From: Duganella lactea
Lineage (GTDB): Bacteria > Pseudomonadota > Gammaproteobacteria > Burkholderiales > Burkholderiaceae_D
DNA length: 64,000 nt
Assembly: GCF_009857505.1 (NCBI RefSeq)
Contig: NZ_WWCP01000019.1
Location: 34,836-98,835 of the forward strand
Reading direction: 5' to 3'
The notes under the pieces are model-generated. The model had not been told where the DNA came from. It searched no databases and was given only the letters and a program-made list of their open reading frames with translations. Every line of letters begins with the position of its first letter. The stretch's first letter is position 1. The position numbers and the translations under genes are program-made. Below are positions 24,678 through 33,418 of this stretch, in pieces.

Positions 24678-26816
24678 TTAGAAATTGACGCCGACCCGCA
24701 CGCCCATGGTGCGCGGCGGCGCCAGGTTGGCGGTGTCGGGACGGTTGCCGGACGGCGCGCCATAGCCCGTCATCACGGTCTTGTCTTCGATGTTGCGGAC
24801 ATAGGCTTGCAGGCTCCAGCGGAAATCGCTCGGCGCGTAGTTCAGGTTGAAATCGCTCTTGTGGAAGCTGCCCTGCGTGAATTGCTTGGCGTTGCCATAG
24901 TCGTTCAGCACGTAGGACGAGCTGAAGCGCGTGCCCAGGTAGGCGGTCAGCGAGGCGCCCTCCTCGAAGTTCCACGTATGGCTATAGCCCAGGCCGAAGG
25001 TGGCGCGCGGCGATTTCTCCAGCCGCTTGCCGGCCCAGTTGACGCCTTGCAACGGCGAGTAAGTTTTGAAGTGCGCGTCCAGCGTGGTCAGCGAGAAATT
25101 GATCTTGCCGGCGCTGCCGACCGCGTACTTGCCCTCGACTTCGAGACCGCGCACGCTGGCCTGGCCGGCGTTCAGCGTTTGCGTTTGCAGCGCGCCGGTG
25201 GCCGGATCAACCGCCACACCGGTCAGTTGCAGGTCTTTATAGTCGTAGGTGAACGCGGCGGTGCTGACCTGCAGGCGATTGTCCAGGAAGCGGCCCTTGA
25301 GACCGACCTCCAGCGATTTCAGGTGCTCCGGGTCGTAGCGCAGGAAGCGGTTGGTGGCCGCCGTGCCGTCATTGAAGCCGCCCGCCTTGTAGCCGGTGGC
25401 GAAGGTGCCGTACACCATGACCGCCTTCGACAGCGCATAGTCGGCGCCGAGGCGGCCGGTGGTCTGAACGTAATGCACGTCGGCGTCGTTCACGCTGCTG
25501 AAGAACACCGGATCGCCGTATTGCGAAAAGCCCTGGCGCGACTTGTCGTCCTTGGTGCGGCGCACGCCGGCGATCAGGTGCAGCTCGGGCGTCAGGCTGT
25601 AAGTGGCCTCGCCGAACGCGGCCTTGGAGGCAGAGATGGTCGGGTTCTGGATAAAGGCCAGCACGCCCAAGGCCGGGAAGTTACGGATGCGCACGTCCAA
25701 CGCCGACTGCTCCTTGAACCAGTACAGGCCGCCGATGGTTTTCCATTTGCCGAACATCGACGCCAGCCTCAGTTCGTGCGACAGCTGGCTGTAGTCCGCC
25801 AACACGCGGGTGTAAGGATCGACCACGCCCGGGGTTGACTGGCCGAACGGCGTGTACTCGTCGCGGTTCAGCGTGCGGCGCGCCAGCTGATACGTGATTT
25901 CGCCGGCGCGGGTGTTGACCTTCAGTTCGCCGCTGGTGCCGTGAGCGCTGTCGTCCAACTTGCCCTGGATGCTCGGGGTCGCGGTGCGCTGCGCATCGCC
26001 CGACTGGTTGACGAAGGTGGCATACGGCACGGAGCCGGCGCCGGCCCCCTTGAGGCGGCTGGTGTCCCCGCTCAGCAGCAGGCTGACGTCGGGATTGAAC
26101 TTGAACAGCGCATGCACGCGCGCCGATTGCGAATCGTCGTCGTCGTAGTTGTGGGAGAAGCCCTGGGTCGAACGCAGGTAGCCGTCGTGCTTGCTGGTCG
26201 AGACGGCGGTGCGTAAGGACAGCATGTCGCTGACCTTGACGTTGAGCATGCCGTCGAACTTGACGCCGTGGTAGTTGCCCACCTCCACCGCGGCGCTGCT
26301 CTCGAACCTGTTCGATGGCTTGTTGGTGATCAGGTTGATCGCGCCGGCGGTAGCGTTGCGGCCATACAGCGTGCCTTGCGGCCCGCGCAACACCTCCACC
26401 CGCTCCAGGTCGTAGAACGCCAGGCCGGCCGACTGCGGACGCGCCAGGTTGACGCCATCGACGTTGAACGACGCCGACGGGTCGCCCTTCTCGGTGTTGT
26501 CGGCGCTGCTGACGCCGCGAATCGAGATAGTGGTGGCGCCGCCGTTGTTCGATACCTGCACATTCGGCACCAGTTCGGTCAGGCTGGAGGCGTTGACGGC
26601 GCCCGCCTGTTTCAGGTCGTCGCCCGAGACAACGCTCAATGACAACGGTGTCTTCGACGCCGGTTGCGCGATCCGCTGGGCGGTGACGATGACCTCCTGC
26701 AGCCGGTTGTCCTCCGGCGGCGTGGTTTGCGCCAGCGCCGCGCCGGAGATGGAAGCCAGCAACGCGGCGACAGCGGCGGCGGTGGCGGTAGGTTTGAATC
26801 CAGTGTGATGGGTCAT
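24678..26816 (-). CDS. TonB-dependent outer-membrane receptor
   Basis: 712 residues. A signal peptide (AAVAALLASISGAALAQ) precedes a TonB box (LQEVIVTAQR), the plug domain (TISIRGVSSADN, VEVLRGPQGTLYGRNATAGA) and a 22-strand-type barrel that ends in an aromatic residue (MGVRVGVNF), as outer-membrane barrels do. No SusD partner is present, as is normal for proteobacterial carbohydrate TonB loci. With the GH3 and GH30 genes behind it, the likely cargo is an oligosaccharide rather than a siderophore. GAGGAGC lies before the ATG. A GC-rich hairpin lies in its leader. Confidence 0.93.
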   Translation of the reverse strand: MTHHTGFKPTATAAAVAALLASISGAALAQTTPPEDNRLQEVIVTAQRIAQPASKTPLSLSVVSGDDLKQAGAVNASSLTELVPNVQVSNNGGATTISIRGVSSADNTEKGDPSASFNVDGVNLARPQSAGLAFYDLERVEVLRGPQGTLYGRNATAGAINLITNKPSNRFESSAAVEVGNYHGVKFDGMLNVKVSDMLSLRTAVSTSKHDGYLRSTQGFSHNYDDDDSQSARVHALFKFNPDVSLLLSGDTSRLKGAGAGSVPYATFVNQSGDAQRTATPSIQGKLDDSAHGTSGELKVNTRAGEITYQLARRTLNRDEYTPFGQSTPGVVDPYTRVLADYSQLSHELRLASMFGKWKTIGGLYWFKEQSALDVRIRNFPALGVLAFIQNPTISASKAAFGEATYSLTPELHLIAGVRRTKDDKSRQGFSQYGDPVFFSSVNDADVHYVQTTGRLGADYALSKAVMVYGTFATGYKAGGFNDGTAATNRFLRYDPEHLKSLEVGLKGRFLDNRLQVSTAAFTYDYKDLQLTGVAVDPATGALQTQTLNAGQASVRGLEVEGKYAVGSAGKINFSLTTLDAHFKTYSPLQGVNWAGKRLEKSPRATFGLGYSHTWNFEEGASLTAYLGTRFSSSYVLNDYGNAKQFTQGSFHKSDFNLNYAPSDFRWSLQAYVRNIEDKTVMTGYGAPSGNRPDTANLAPPRTMGVRVGVNF

Positions 26817-26900
26817 GCTAGTGCTCCTCGATCGGAAAATTTATCTTTGTTATGTGTATGCCGGCGGTGCAACGGGTACGACGGGCGTGACGTGCCGGTC

Positions 26901-26920
26901 CCTGCCGCTGCAGCGGCGGG
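26901..26920. other. GC-rich hairpin between transporter and TonB receptor genes
   Basis: CCTGCCGCTG and CAGCGGCGGG form a near-perfect 20-bp palindrome in the 132-bp gap of the glycan operon. It could slow transcript decay or partly terminate transcription so that receptor and transporter are made in different amounts. Confidence 0.4.
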
Positions 26921-26948
26921 AATAGTCAAGCCCAGGAAAATGGAGGTG

Positions 26949-28241
26949 CTACGCGGGTGGCTGCTGTTGATACATGCCGGCGTATTTGAGGCCGAAGTAC
27001 AGCACGTAGAGATAACAGAGGGCCGGCACCAGGAACGAGATCTGCAAGCCGATCCGGTCCGCCAGGTATCCCTGGGCGAACGGCACCAACGCGCCGCCCA
27101 CAATCGCCATGCACAGCAGGCCGGAGCCCTGTCCGGTCTGCGGGCCCAGTTGATTCAAGGCGATGCTGAAAATGGTCGGGAACATGATGGCGTTGCACAG
27201 CCCGACGGCGATGATGGCCCACATCGCCAGCGCGCCCTGGCTGGTGACCGCGGTGACGATCAGCAGCACCGAGCCGGCCGCCGTAAAGGCCAGCGCCTTG
27301 CCGGGGCTGACGGCGCGCATCGCGCCGAAGCCGATAAAGCGGCCCAGCATGGCACCACCCCAGTAGTAACTGACGTAGTGCGCGGCGGCGGCCGGCGACA
27401 GCGCGGCGATGTGCCGCTCGCCGAGGAAGTTGATCAGGAAACTGCCAATGCTGACCTCGGCACCGACATACATGAAAATGCCGATCGCGCCCAGCACCAA
27501 ATGACGGTGCCGCAGCAGCGAACCCTGGGCCGCCGCTGCCGACGTCTGAGCGTAGCTGATCACCGGCAGTTTGGCGAACGCGAACAACACCGCCAACGCC
27601 AGCAAGGCCAGCGCCAGCACCAGATAAGGACCTTGCACCGCCGCCGCCTGCTCGGCACGATAGGCCAGTTGCTCGGCCACCGGCAAGCTGGCCAGTTCCG
27701 CGGCGCCACGCACGCCGGCCGCCAGGATCAGCGCCCCACCCAGCGCCGGCGCGATGGTGGTGCCGAGCGCGTTGAAGGCTTGCGTCAGCGTCAGCCGGCT
27801 GGAGGCCGTGACCGGATCGCCCAGCGCCGTGACGTAGGGATTGGCCGCCACCTGCAACATCGTGATGCCCACCGCCAGGATGAAGAACGCCAGCAGGAAC
27901 ATGCCGTAACCACCCGAGGCGGCGGGATAGAACAGCGCGCAGCCGGCGGCGGCGATCACCAGCCCGGTCACCGCGCCACGCTGATAGCCGATGCGCTTGA
28001 TCAGCGCGCCGGCCGGCAAGGACACGATAAAGTACGCGCCGAAGAAGCAGAACTGCACGCACATCGCCTGCACGTAGCTCAGGTCATACACGGCTTTCAG
28101 ATGTGGAATCAGTACATCATTCAGTGAGGTCAGCAGGCCCAACATGAAGAACAGGATGGTGATGATGACCAGCGGTCCGGTGTGACCGGCGTTACTTCGC
28201 ATCGCCCCGGTCGCAAGGACAGGCTGCATTGGGTGTTCCAT
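26949..28241 (-). CDS. FHS-family sugar:proton symporter (GluP/FucP-type)
   Basis: A 430-residue, twelve-helix MFS protein of the fucose/galactose/glucose:H+ symporter family. Typical segments are FFMLGLLTSLNDVLIPHLKA in helix 1, CFFGAYFIVSLPAGALIKRI, LQVAANPYVTALGD and TLTQAFNALGTTIAP. It is the first gene of the minus-strand glycan operon, directly behind a promoter with two HexR/RpiR-like boxes. It would move glucose released outside or in the periplasm across the inner membrane for the glucokinase at the end of the operon. Glucose is an inference from the neighbours; the family also carries fucose and galactose. Confidence 0.92.
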   Translation of the reverse strand: MEHPMQPVLATGAMRSNAGHTGPLVIITILFFMLGLLTSLNDVLIPHLKAVYDLSYVQAMCVQFCFFGAYFIVSLPAGALIKRIGYQRGAVTGLVIAAAGCALFYPAASGGYGMFLLAFFILAVGITMLQVAANPYVTALGDPVTASSRLTLTQAFNALGTTIAPALGGALILAAGVRGAAELASLPVAEQLAYRAEQAAAVQGPYLVLALALLALAVLFAFAKLPVISYAQTSAAAAQGSLLRHRHLVLGAIGIFMYVGAEVSIGSFLINFLGERHIAALSPAAAAHYVSYYWGGAMLGRFIGFGAMRAVSPGKALAFTAAGSVLLIVTAVTSQGALAMWAIIAVGLCNAIMFPTIFSIALNQLGPQTGQGSGLLCMAIVGGALVPFAQGYLADRIGLQISFLVPALCYLYVLYFGLKYAGMYQQQPPA

Positions 28242-28341
28242 GTCGTCTCCGTTGTCTTGTCGTCGGGCGCGCTGTGCGCGCCTCGCGGCGGCAGAGGTCG
28301 GGCCTCCGTCTTGTGCCGATCAGTGTGTTTTCTGATAACCC

Positions 28342-28370
28342 ATGCTAGCTTTACTACCAAGTCATTTCAA
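28342..28370 (-). promoter_or_regulatory. putative promoter of the glycan operon
   Basis: On the minus strand TTGAAA (28365-28370), a 17-bp spacer and TAGCAT (28342-28347) make a good sigma-70 promoter about 100 bp upstream of the FHS transporter start. Confidence 0.6.
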
Positions 28371-28392
28371 CACATTAAGTTGTAAAACTACA
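28346..28392 (-). promoter_or_regulatory. two HexR/RpiR-like boxes over the glycan promoter
   Basis: Box A, TGTAGTTTTACAAC (28379-28392, minus strand), lies just upstream of the -35. Box B, TGGTAGTAAAGCTA (28346-28359), lies in the spacer and reaches the -10. Both resemble TGTAGT-AAA-ACTACA-type sites bound by HexR, an RpiR-family regulator. The operon encodes its own RpiR domain fused to glucokinase, the natural candidate to bind here. Confidence 0.5.
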
Positions 28393-28490
28393 TAAGTGGT
28401 TTTTCGTCCACATCGTCGGAACGGACAACGCGAAGCGCGACCGCCGGCGAGACATCGTACCCGAACGGGCATTGCCGGCCGACCCTCCGG

Positions 28491-29735
28491 CTACGCGATG
28501 AATTGCCTGACGATCAAGGAAACGTTGCTACCGCCAAAGGCAAACGAATTGGACATCGCTGCTTCAATGCGCTGGCCATGGCGTGCATGCAACGGCACAT
28601 AATCCAGGTCGCATGCGGGATCTGGCTGTACCAGGAAGGCGGTCGGCGGCACCGAGCCGGTCGCCAGGGTCTGCGTGGTCAGGAGCAACTCCAGCGCGCC
28701 GGCGGCGCCCAAGGTATGGCCATGCATCGATTTGGTCGAGCTCACCATCAGCCGCTCGGCCGCCGCGCCGAAGGTCTGGCGGATGGAGTCGGTTTCGGCC
28801 TGGTCGCCGGCCAGCGTGCCGGCGCCATGCGCGTTGAGGTAGTCGATCCCGGCGCCGGCCAGTCCAGCCTGGCGCAAGGCCATCGCCATGGCGCGGGACT
28901 GGCCGTCCGGATCGGGCTTGGTGATATGCGTGGCGTCGTTGCTGGCGCCGTAGCCCACCAGTTCGGCCAGGATGACGGCACCGCGCCGCTGCGCCGATTC
29001 CAGTGACTCCAGCATCACGGCGGCGGCAGCCTCCCCCAACACCAGCCCCGACCGGTTGGCGGCGAACGGCCGGCAAGACTGCTCGGCCTGCGCCGGATCG
29101 GCTGGCGCCAGCACCCGCAATGCGTCCCACGCGCTGACCACGCCGTAGGTCAGCAAGGCCTCGGCGCCACCGGCCAGCACGCGCTCGGCGTAACCGTGCT
29201 GTATGTGCCGAAACGCCTCACCGATCGCCTGCGCCGACGAGACGCAAGCACTGCTGTAATTATTCACCGTGCCCTTGAACTGGGCGCGCAACGCAATCTG
29301 CGCCGCCGCCGCGTTGTTCATCGCGGCCACCACGGACAGCGGCCGCACCCGGTTCTTGCCATCGACAAACAGGTCGACATAGCCGGCTTCCACCGTCGAG
29401 GCGCCGCCCATGCCGGTGCCCCAGAAGACGCCGCTGTCATAAGCTTGCCGCGCGTCGTCCAGTTGCAGACCGGACTGCGCCAGCGCTTCGCTGGCGGCGA
29501 TCCAACCCAACAGGGCGTTACGGTCGAACAGCGCCTGCTCGGACGGCTTGATGGTTGGCGGCAACGGATAATGGATCTGGGCCGCCGGCAGTCCGGCGCG
29601 CTGATATGCGCCGGGCAATGCGAGCATGCCGATGCCGCTGTGGCCGTCCAGCGCGCGCTGAAAGTTCGTCTGCGCGCCCACACCCAATGCCGATATCGCC
29701 CCCAGACCGGTAATGACAACGCGCCGGCAACTCAT
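28491..29735 (-). CDS. beta-ketoacyl-ACP synthase (FabF-like)
   Basis: A 414-residue condensing enzyme. The catalytic residues are visible: Cys164 in NNYSSACVSSAQA, His303 in LNAHGAGTLAGDQ, Lys335 and His340 in STKSMHGHTLGAAG, and the glycine-rich FAFGGSNVSLI end. It would elongate an acyl or ketide chain on the ACP encoded immediately upstream; the two genes overlap by ATGA. No ketoreductase or dehydratase is adjacent, so this is not the housekeeping fatty-acid cluster but a small specialised one together with the Cys-type hydrolase. The condensing role is firm; the product is unknown. Confidence 0.88.
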   Translation of the reverse strand: MSCRRVVITGLGAISALGVGAQTNFQRALDGHSGIGMLALPGAYQRAGLPAAQIHYPLPPTIKPSEQALFDRNALLGWIAASEALAQSGLQLDDARQAYDSGVFWGTGMGGASTVEAGYVDLFVDGKNRVRPLSVVAAMNNAAAAQIALRAQFKGTVNNYSSACVSSAQAIGEAFRHIQHGYAERVLAGGAEALLTYGVVSAWDALRVLAPADPAQAEQSCRPFAANRSGLVLGEAAAAVMLESLESAQRRGAVILAELVGYGASNDATHITKPDPDGQSRAMAMALRQAGLAGAGIDYLNAHGAGTLAGDQAETDSIRQTFGAAAERLMVSSTKSMHGHTLGAAGALELLLTTQTLATGSVPPTAFLVQPDPACDLDYVPLHARHGQRIEAAMSNSFAFGGSNVSLIVRQFIA

Positions 29736-29980
29736 GGCGCCTCTTGGCGGTCAGCCAGATAGCGATCAATATGATTGGCGATATCCTGCACCACCACCAG
29801 TTCGGGGCGCTCGTCGCCGATCTTGATCTTGAAGGCGTCCTCCAGGTCGAAGATCAGTTCAATCACCGTCAGCGAATCGGCGCCCAAGGCTTCAAGTTCA
29901 GTTTGCCCATGGATGGTTGCCGCCGGGACGTCCAGACTTTTTGCCAGGAGTTCAATTACAGTAGGGAGCGAAGTAGTCAT
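29732..29980 (-). CDS. acyl carrier protein
   Basis: An 82-residue acidic four-helix carrier with the phosphopantetheine attachment serine in LEALGADSLTVIELIFDLED. It differs from the housekeeping AcpP sequence (which reads GADSLDTVEL), consistent with a dedicated pathway. It overlaps the hydrolase gene upstream and the ketosynthase gene downstream, each by 4 bp (ATGA), so the three proteins are translated as one coupled unit. It would carry the chain built by the neighbouring ketosynthase. Confidence 0.9.
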   Translation of the reverse strand: MTTSLPTVIELLAKSLDVPAATIHGQTELEALGADSLTVIELIFDLEDAFKIKIGDERPELVVVQDIANHIDRYLADRQEAP

Positions 29981-30801
29981 AAGGCGATCGTATGGTTGTG
30001 CTGTAGTTGTTGATCAAAGAAGGCGATCGACTCGTCGGCGACCGTTTCCTTCTCGTTGTCGAGCGTGATGATGTGATAGCTGTCGTGCAGGATCAGCTTG
30101 TGTTTGATGGCCGATCCAATGTGGCGCTCGACATACTCGGCGCTATGCACGCTGGACACGTCATCCTCCTCGGCGTGGATGACCAGCGCCGGCGTCGTCA
30201 CCTTGCCGAGGCCGCGCCGGACTTCCTTGATGAGCCGGTGCGCCTGGAAAATGCCTTCGGCCGACAGCCGCGACGCGCCGGCGGCGGACGAGCCGGTGAC
30301 CTGCATTTCGCGCGCGATCCAGCGCTGCAAATTCTCATTTTTCAGGCCGTAGGGATGGCGCTCGTGATACGCATACAGATAGCGCGCCGGCGTGTAGTAC
30401 GCCAACGGCAGCAGGAAGCGATACCACGGCAGGCTCCAGCCGTCGTAAGCCAGCGTGGTCGACAGCAGGGACAAGGCGGCAATCTGTTCGCCGCGCTCCA
30501 TCGCCAGCCGCAACGCCAGCACGGCGCCGATGCACAGCCCCGTCACGGACACGGTTTTATGCGTGCTCTTGAGCTGTTCGAAATGCCGCACCACGTCCTG
30601 ATACCAGGCCTGGTAATGCGTGGTGCGATAGGACTGGCCGGCGCCCGTGGCATAGCCATAACCGGGGATCAGCGGAATCACCACCGTATAGCCGGCTTTT
30701 TGCAGCCGCTTGCCGATGTAGTGCATCTCCAGTGGATTGCCCAGCAATCCGTGCAGCGCCAGAACGGCATGCTCGCCGCCGGGCAGCGTAATGGTTTTCA
30801 T
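29977..30801 (-). CDS. alpha/beta hydrolase with a Cys nucleophile (thioesterase/acyltransferase-like)
   Basis: A 274-residue alpha/beta-hydrolase. The early LALHGLLGNPLEM is the oxyanion HG motif. The nucleophile elbow reads VTGLCIGAVLA, placing Cys90 where serine is usual, as in the G-x-C-x-G box of polyhydroxyalkanoate synthases and some thioesterases. The acid lies in IHAEEDDVSS (D213/D214) and the base in DSYHIITLD (His243). It overlaps the ACP gene by 4 bp and has AGGGAAGAG before its ATG, so it is the first gene of the trio. Chain release or transfer from the ACP is the best guess. Confidence 0.78.
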   Translation of the reverse strand: MKTITLPGGEHAVLALHGLLGNPLEMHYIGKRLQKAGYTVVIPLIPGYGYATGAGQSYRTTHYQAWYQDVVRHFEQLKSTHKTVSVTGLCIGAVLALRLAMERGEQIAALSLLSTTLAYDGWSLPWYRFLLPLAYYTPARYLYAYHERHPYGLKNENLQRWIAREMQVTGSSAAGASRLSAEGIFQAHRLIKEVRRGLGKVTTPALVIHAEEDDVSSVHSAEYVERHIGSAIKHKLILHDSYHIITLDNEKETVADESIAFFDQQLQHNHTIAL

Positions 30802-30819
30802 CTCTTCCCTACCCGTGGA

Positions 30820-31533
30820 TCAATTAAACCGATAACTCAACGCCAGCAGACCGGTATCCAGCCGCGAACGTCTGACCAGCGGGCTGGCCGCGATGGACGC
30901 GCCAAGCCAGGTGCGCCGCAGATTACCATTCAGGTAGCAATGACCGCCCAGATGGATTTCGGCAAACAGCGCAGCGAATGGGCTGCTGGCCGCGCCCGGC
31001 CGGTAGGATGGCGTACCGTCGAAGTAACGCACATACGCCGACGAACGGTATTCCAGTCCGGCTTGCGGATACAGCGCCAGCGGTCCCGCAGCGATTTCCG
31101 CCGCGTACATCAGGTCGGCCAGATTGCCGCCGGATTTGCCCGCGTCGTGGTAGCCATTGAGCATGAAGGCGCCGGCTGACGTCACCTGCAGCGTGCCCAA
31201 GCCGATTGGCAATGAATCGTGGCGTCGGCCATCCAGGCCTGACGCCGTGTAACCGTCAGACAGGACTCTGGTCAGCAGTTCGACATGCCCGGCAGCGACC
31301 GGCAACAATTTCACGCCGAACGTATCGATGCGCGCGAAGACGGGGCCATCGTCAAAGTTCAGATATGGCACGGCCGTGGTTTGCCGCGACTGCGCGCGCG
31401 CCGGCGTCGGCGCGGCGTTGACGCCGAGGCCGACATCGCCCGTCAGTTGCCAATTCGCGGTATCGGTCTGTTCGGCGTGCAGGCCCTGGGCCAGCAACAG
31501 GCCGCACACGGCCACTATGGATTGACCACGCAT
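30820..31533 (-). CDS. MipA/OmpV-family outer-membrane protein
   Basis: 237 residues with a signal peptide (SIVAVCGLLLAQGLHA) and a beta-barrel pattern: alternating strands such as PVFARIDTFGVKLLPVA, GPLALYPQAGLEYRSSAY and a final LDTGLLALSYRFN ending on Phe-Asn. The layout matches the MipA/OmpV family of outer-membrane scaffold proteins. It lies between the ketosynthase trio and the lipoprotein on the same strand with small gaps, and downstream of the RND pump. Whether it belongs functionally to either neighbour is not shown. Confidence 0.72.
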   Translation of the reverse strand: MRGQSIVAVCGLLLAQGLHAEQTDTANWQLTGDVGLGVNAAPTPARAQSRQTTAVPYLNFDDGPVFARIDTFGVKLLPVAAGHVELLTRVLSDGYTASGLDGRRHDSLPIGLGTLQVTSAGAFMLNGYHDAGKSGGNLADLMYAAEIAAGPLALYPQAGLEYRSSAYVRYFDGTPSYRPGAASSPFAALFAEIHLGGHCYLNGNLRRTWLGASIAASPLVRRSRLDTGLLALSYRFN

Positions 31534-31545
31534 ATTTCGACCGGG

Positions 31546-31917
31546 TTAAAACACCTTGGCGATGCGTGACAGCTGGCCGGCCTGGCAATCAGCCGGCCAC
31601 AGCTCGACACGGTCGCCGCTCGTCGCCTGCAAGCCGGGCGGCAGTTCCGCCACTTCCTCATGCATGATTTTGGCGTGACGATAGAGCACGCGCACGAAAT
31701 GGCGGTGGGCATAGTCAGCCGCCGGCAGACTGGCCAGGCATGGCGGCAATGCCGTCGTCGTCGCGTCCGGCGCGTAATCGCTCATCACCCATGCACGACG
31801 GGCACCCTGCTGCCAGTCGGCGGCCGGCACGGTCTCCATCGTGGAGCATGCGGCCAGCAAGGCCACGCTGGCGACGGCCGGCGTCAAGCGCGTCAGCCAG
31901 GATTGAAAACTAGTCAT
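31546..31917 (-). CDS. small lipoprotein of unknown function
   Basis: 123 residues from ATG 31915-31917, with a lipoprotein signal ending in SVALLAACSTMET (acylated Cys about 24). The mature part is short and holds two further cysteines (ALPPCLASLPAAD, WPADCQAGQLS). I do not recognise a family. The start overlaps the end of the RND outer-membrane gene by 8 bp, indicating that it is the fourth gene of the efflux operon; the downstream MipA-like gene follows after 12 bp. Confidence 0.7.
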   Translation of the reverse strand: MTSFQSWLTRLTPAVASVALLAACSTMETVPAADWQQGARRAWVMSDYAPDATTTALPPCLASLPAADYAHRHFVRVLYRHAKIMHEEVAELPPGLQATSGDRVELWPADCQAGQLSRIAKVF

Positions 31918-33418
31918 GTTGAACTCCCTTCGATTGTGCGGTTGTTTCCCGGTTCCACCAGCCACCACCCAGCGCCTGATACAGTGCCGCCGCATCGCCC
32001 AACTGGCTGGCGCGTGCCTGCGCCAGCGCGATCCCGGCCTGGTGCACGTTCTGCTCGGCGGCGATCAGCGCCAGTCGGTCCAGATAGCCGCGCGCGTGCT
32101 GGCGCTGGCTCAGATCCAGCGCGGCCTTGGCCGCTTCGCTGGCGTCGGCCGCCGCCTGCAACGCGGCGGCGTCGCTATCGATGGCGTACAGCACGTCGGC
32201 CACATTCTGGAACGCGGTCGCCACGGTCATCCGGTAGTCGGCGACGGCGCCTTGCAGCGCCTGCTCGGCGGCGCGTTCGCGATGCTTGAGCATGCCGCCA
32301 TCGAACAAGGTTTGCGTCATGCTGGCGGTCAGGTCGAAGAACTTGCCGCTGCTCCAGAACATCTGGCCGAACTGGCTGGCCGCGCCGCCGGCGTTGGCGG
32401 TGATGCTCAACTGCGGCAAGCGCGCGGCGCGGGCCACGCCCACCTGGGCGCTGGCCGCTTGCAACTGCGCCTCGGCCGCGCGCACATCGGGCCGCTGCTC
32501 GACCAGTTGCGACGGCAGCGCTTGCGGCAAGTCCTGCGGCGTTTTGAAAGCATCCAGCGCAAAGGCCGGCACGCCACCATCGGCGGGGATGCCGGCAAGC
32601 ACGCGCAGCAGGTCACGGTTCTGCTCCAGTTGCTTGCGCAGCGGCGGCAGCAACTGCCGCGATTGCGCCAGCGCGCTGCGCTGATTGGCCAGCTCCAGCG
32701 CGGACGCGTAACCGGCCTTCATCTGGCGTTGTGTCAGCGCCAGCGTGGCCTGGTTGTTGTCGATCATGCCGGTGACGATGGCGATCTGGCGCCGCAGCAG
32801 CGCGTCCTGCAGCGCCGCCGCCACGATATTCGACGCCAGCGTGATGTAGGCCGCTTCCAGCTGAAAGCGCTGCGTTTGCTGTTGTGCCTCGGCCGACTCG
32901 ACCTCGCGCCGCGCGCCGCCGAACACGTCCGGCGTGTAAGCGACGCTCAGTTGCGCCGTGTGGAAGTTGTAGATCACCGGCGCGTTGAACGGCGCGGTGC
33001 CGCCCTGGCTGGCTGGCGTGTTCTGCGTGGTGCTAATCACACTGCCGTTGCCCTGCACGCCCGGCGAATTGCCGCCCAGGTTGCCCGCCAGCTTGGTCCG
33101 CGTCGGCGTGTAACCTAGTTGCGCGCTGGGGAAGAAATAGCCTTGCTGGGCCAGCACGTTTTCCTGCGCCGCCCGCAAGGCCGCTTCGGCCGACGCGATG
33201 CCGTGGTTGGCGCGCATCGCATGCTCGATCAGCGCGTCGAGTTCAATCGAGCCGAACAAGGCCCACCAGTTGCGCCGGATGTCCTGTTGCACATAATGCT
33301 GCTCGGCGGCGTTGGCGGCCAGGGTTGTCGGCAGGTCGAGCGTGGGGCGGCTATAGTCGGGCCCGACGGCGCAACCGGCCAGCAGTGCGAGGACGGCAAG
33401 TGACAGACGTGGCTTCAT
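31910..33418 (-). CDS. RND efflux outer-membrane lipoprotein (NodT/TolC-type)
   Basis: 502 residues. A lipoprotein signal (LAVLALLAGCAVGPDYSRPT) marks the NodT/OprM class, and the body shows the duplicated outer-membrane efflux fold: RNWWALFGSIELDALIEHAM, a long helical hairpin, and the second repeat with RPDVRAAEAQLQAASAQVGV and ARAARLPQLSITANAGG. It forms the outer-membrane exit of the tripartite pump whose permease and adaptor are the two genes upstream, with start and stop overlapping by 4 bp. A stretch unusually rich in Asn/Ser/Gly after YTPTRTKLAGN is likely an external loop. Confidence 0.92.
   Translation of the reverse strand: MKPRLSLAVLALLAGCAVGPDYSRPTLDLPTTLAANAAEQHYVQQDIRRNWWALFGSIELDALIEHAMRANHGIASAEAALRAAQENVLAQQGYFFPSAQLGYTPTRTKLAGNLGGNSPGVQGNGSVISTTQNTPASQGGTAPFNAPVIYNFHTAQLSVAYTPDVFGGARREVESAEAQQQTQRFQLEAAYITLASNIVAAALQDALLRRQIAIVTGMIDNNQATLALTQRQMKAGYASALELANQRSALAQSRQLLPPLRKQLEQNRDLLRVLAGIPADGGVPAFALDAFKTPQDLPQALPSQLVEQRPDVRAAEAQLQAASAQVGVARAARLPQLSITANAGGAASQFGQMFWSSGKFFDLTASMTQTLFDGGMLKHRERAAEQALQGAVADYRMTVATAFQNVADVLYAIDSDAAALQAAADASEAAKAALDLSQRQHARGYLDRLALIAAEQNVHQAGIALAQARASQLGDAAALYQALGGGWWNRETTAQSKGVQHD

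Noticed and set aside
18723..25838. Very long open frames on the plus strand opposite the glycan operon, and similar ones opposite the VWA gene (3996-7046) and the GH3 region (11278-13572)
   Set aside because: They are antisense to genes with clear domains and are rich in Arg/Gly/His/Gln, the usual product of GC-rich antisense frames without stops. No ribosome binding sites or domains were seen.
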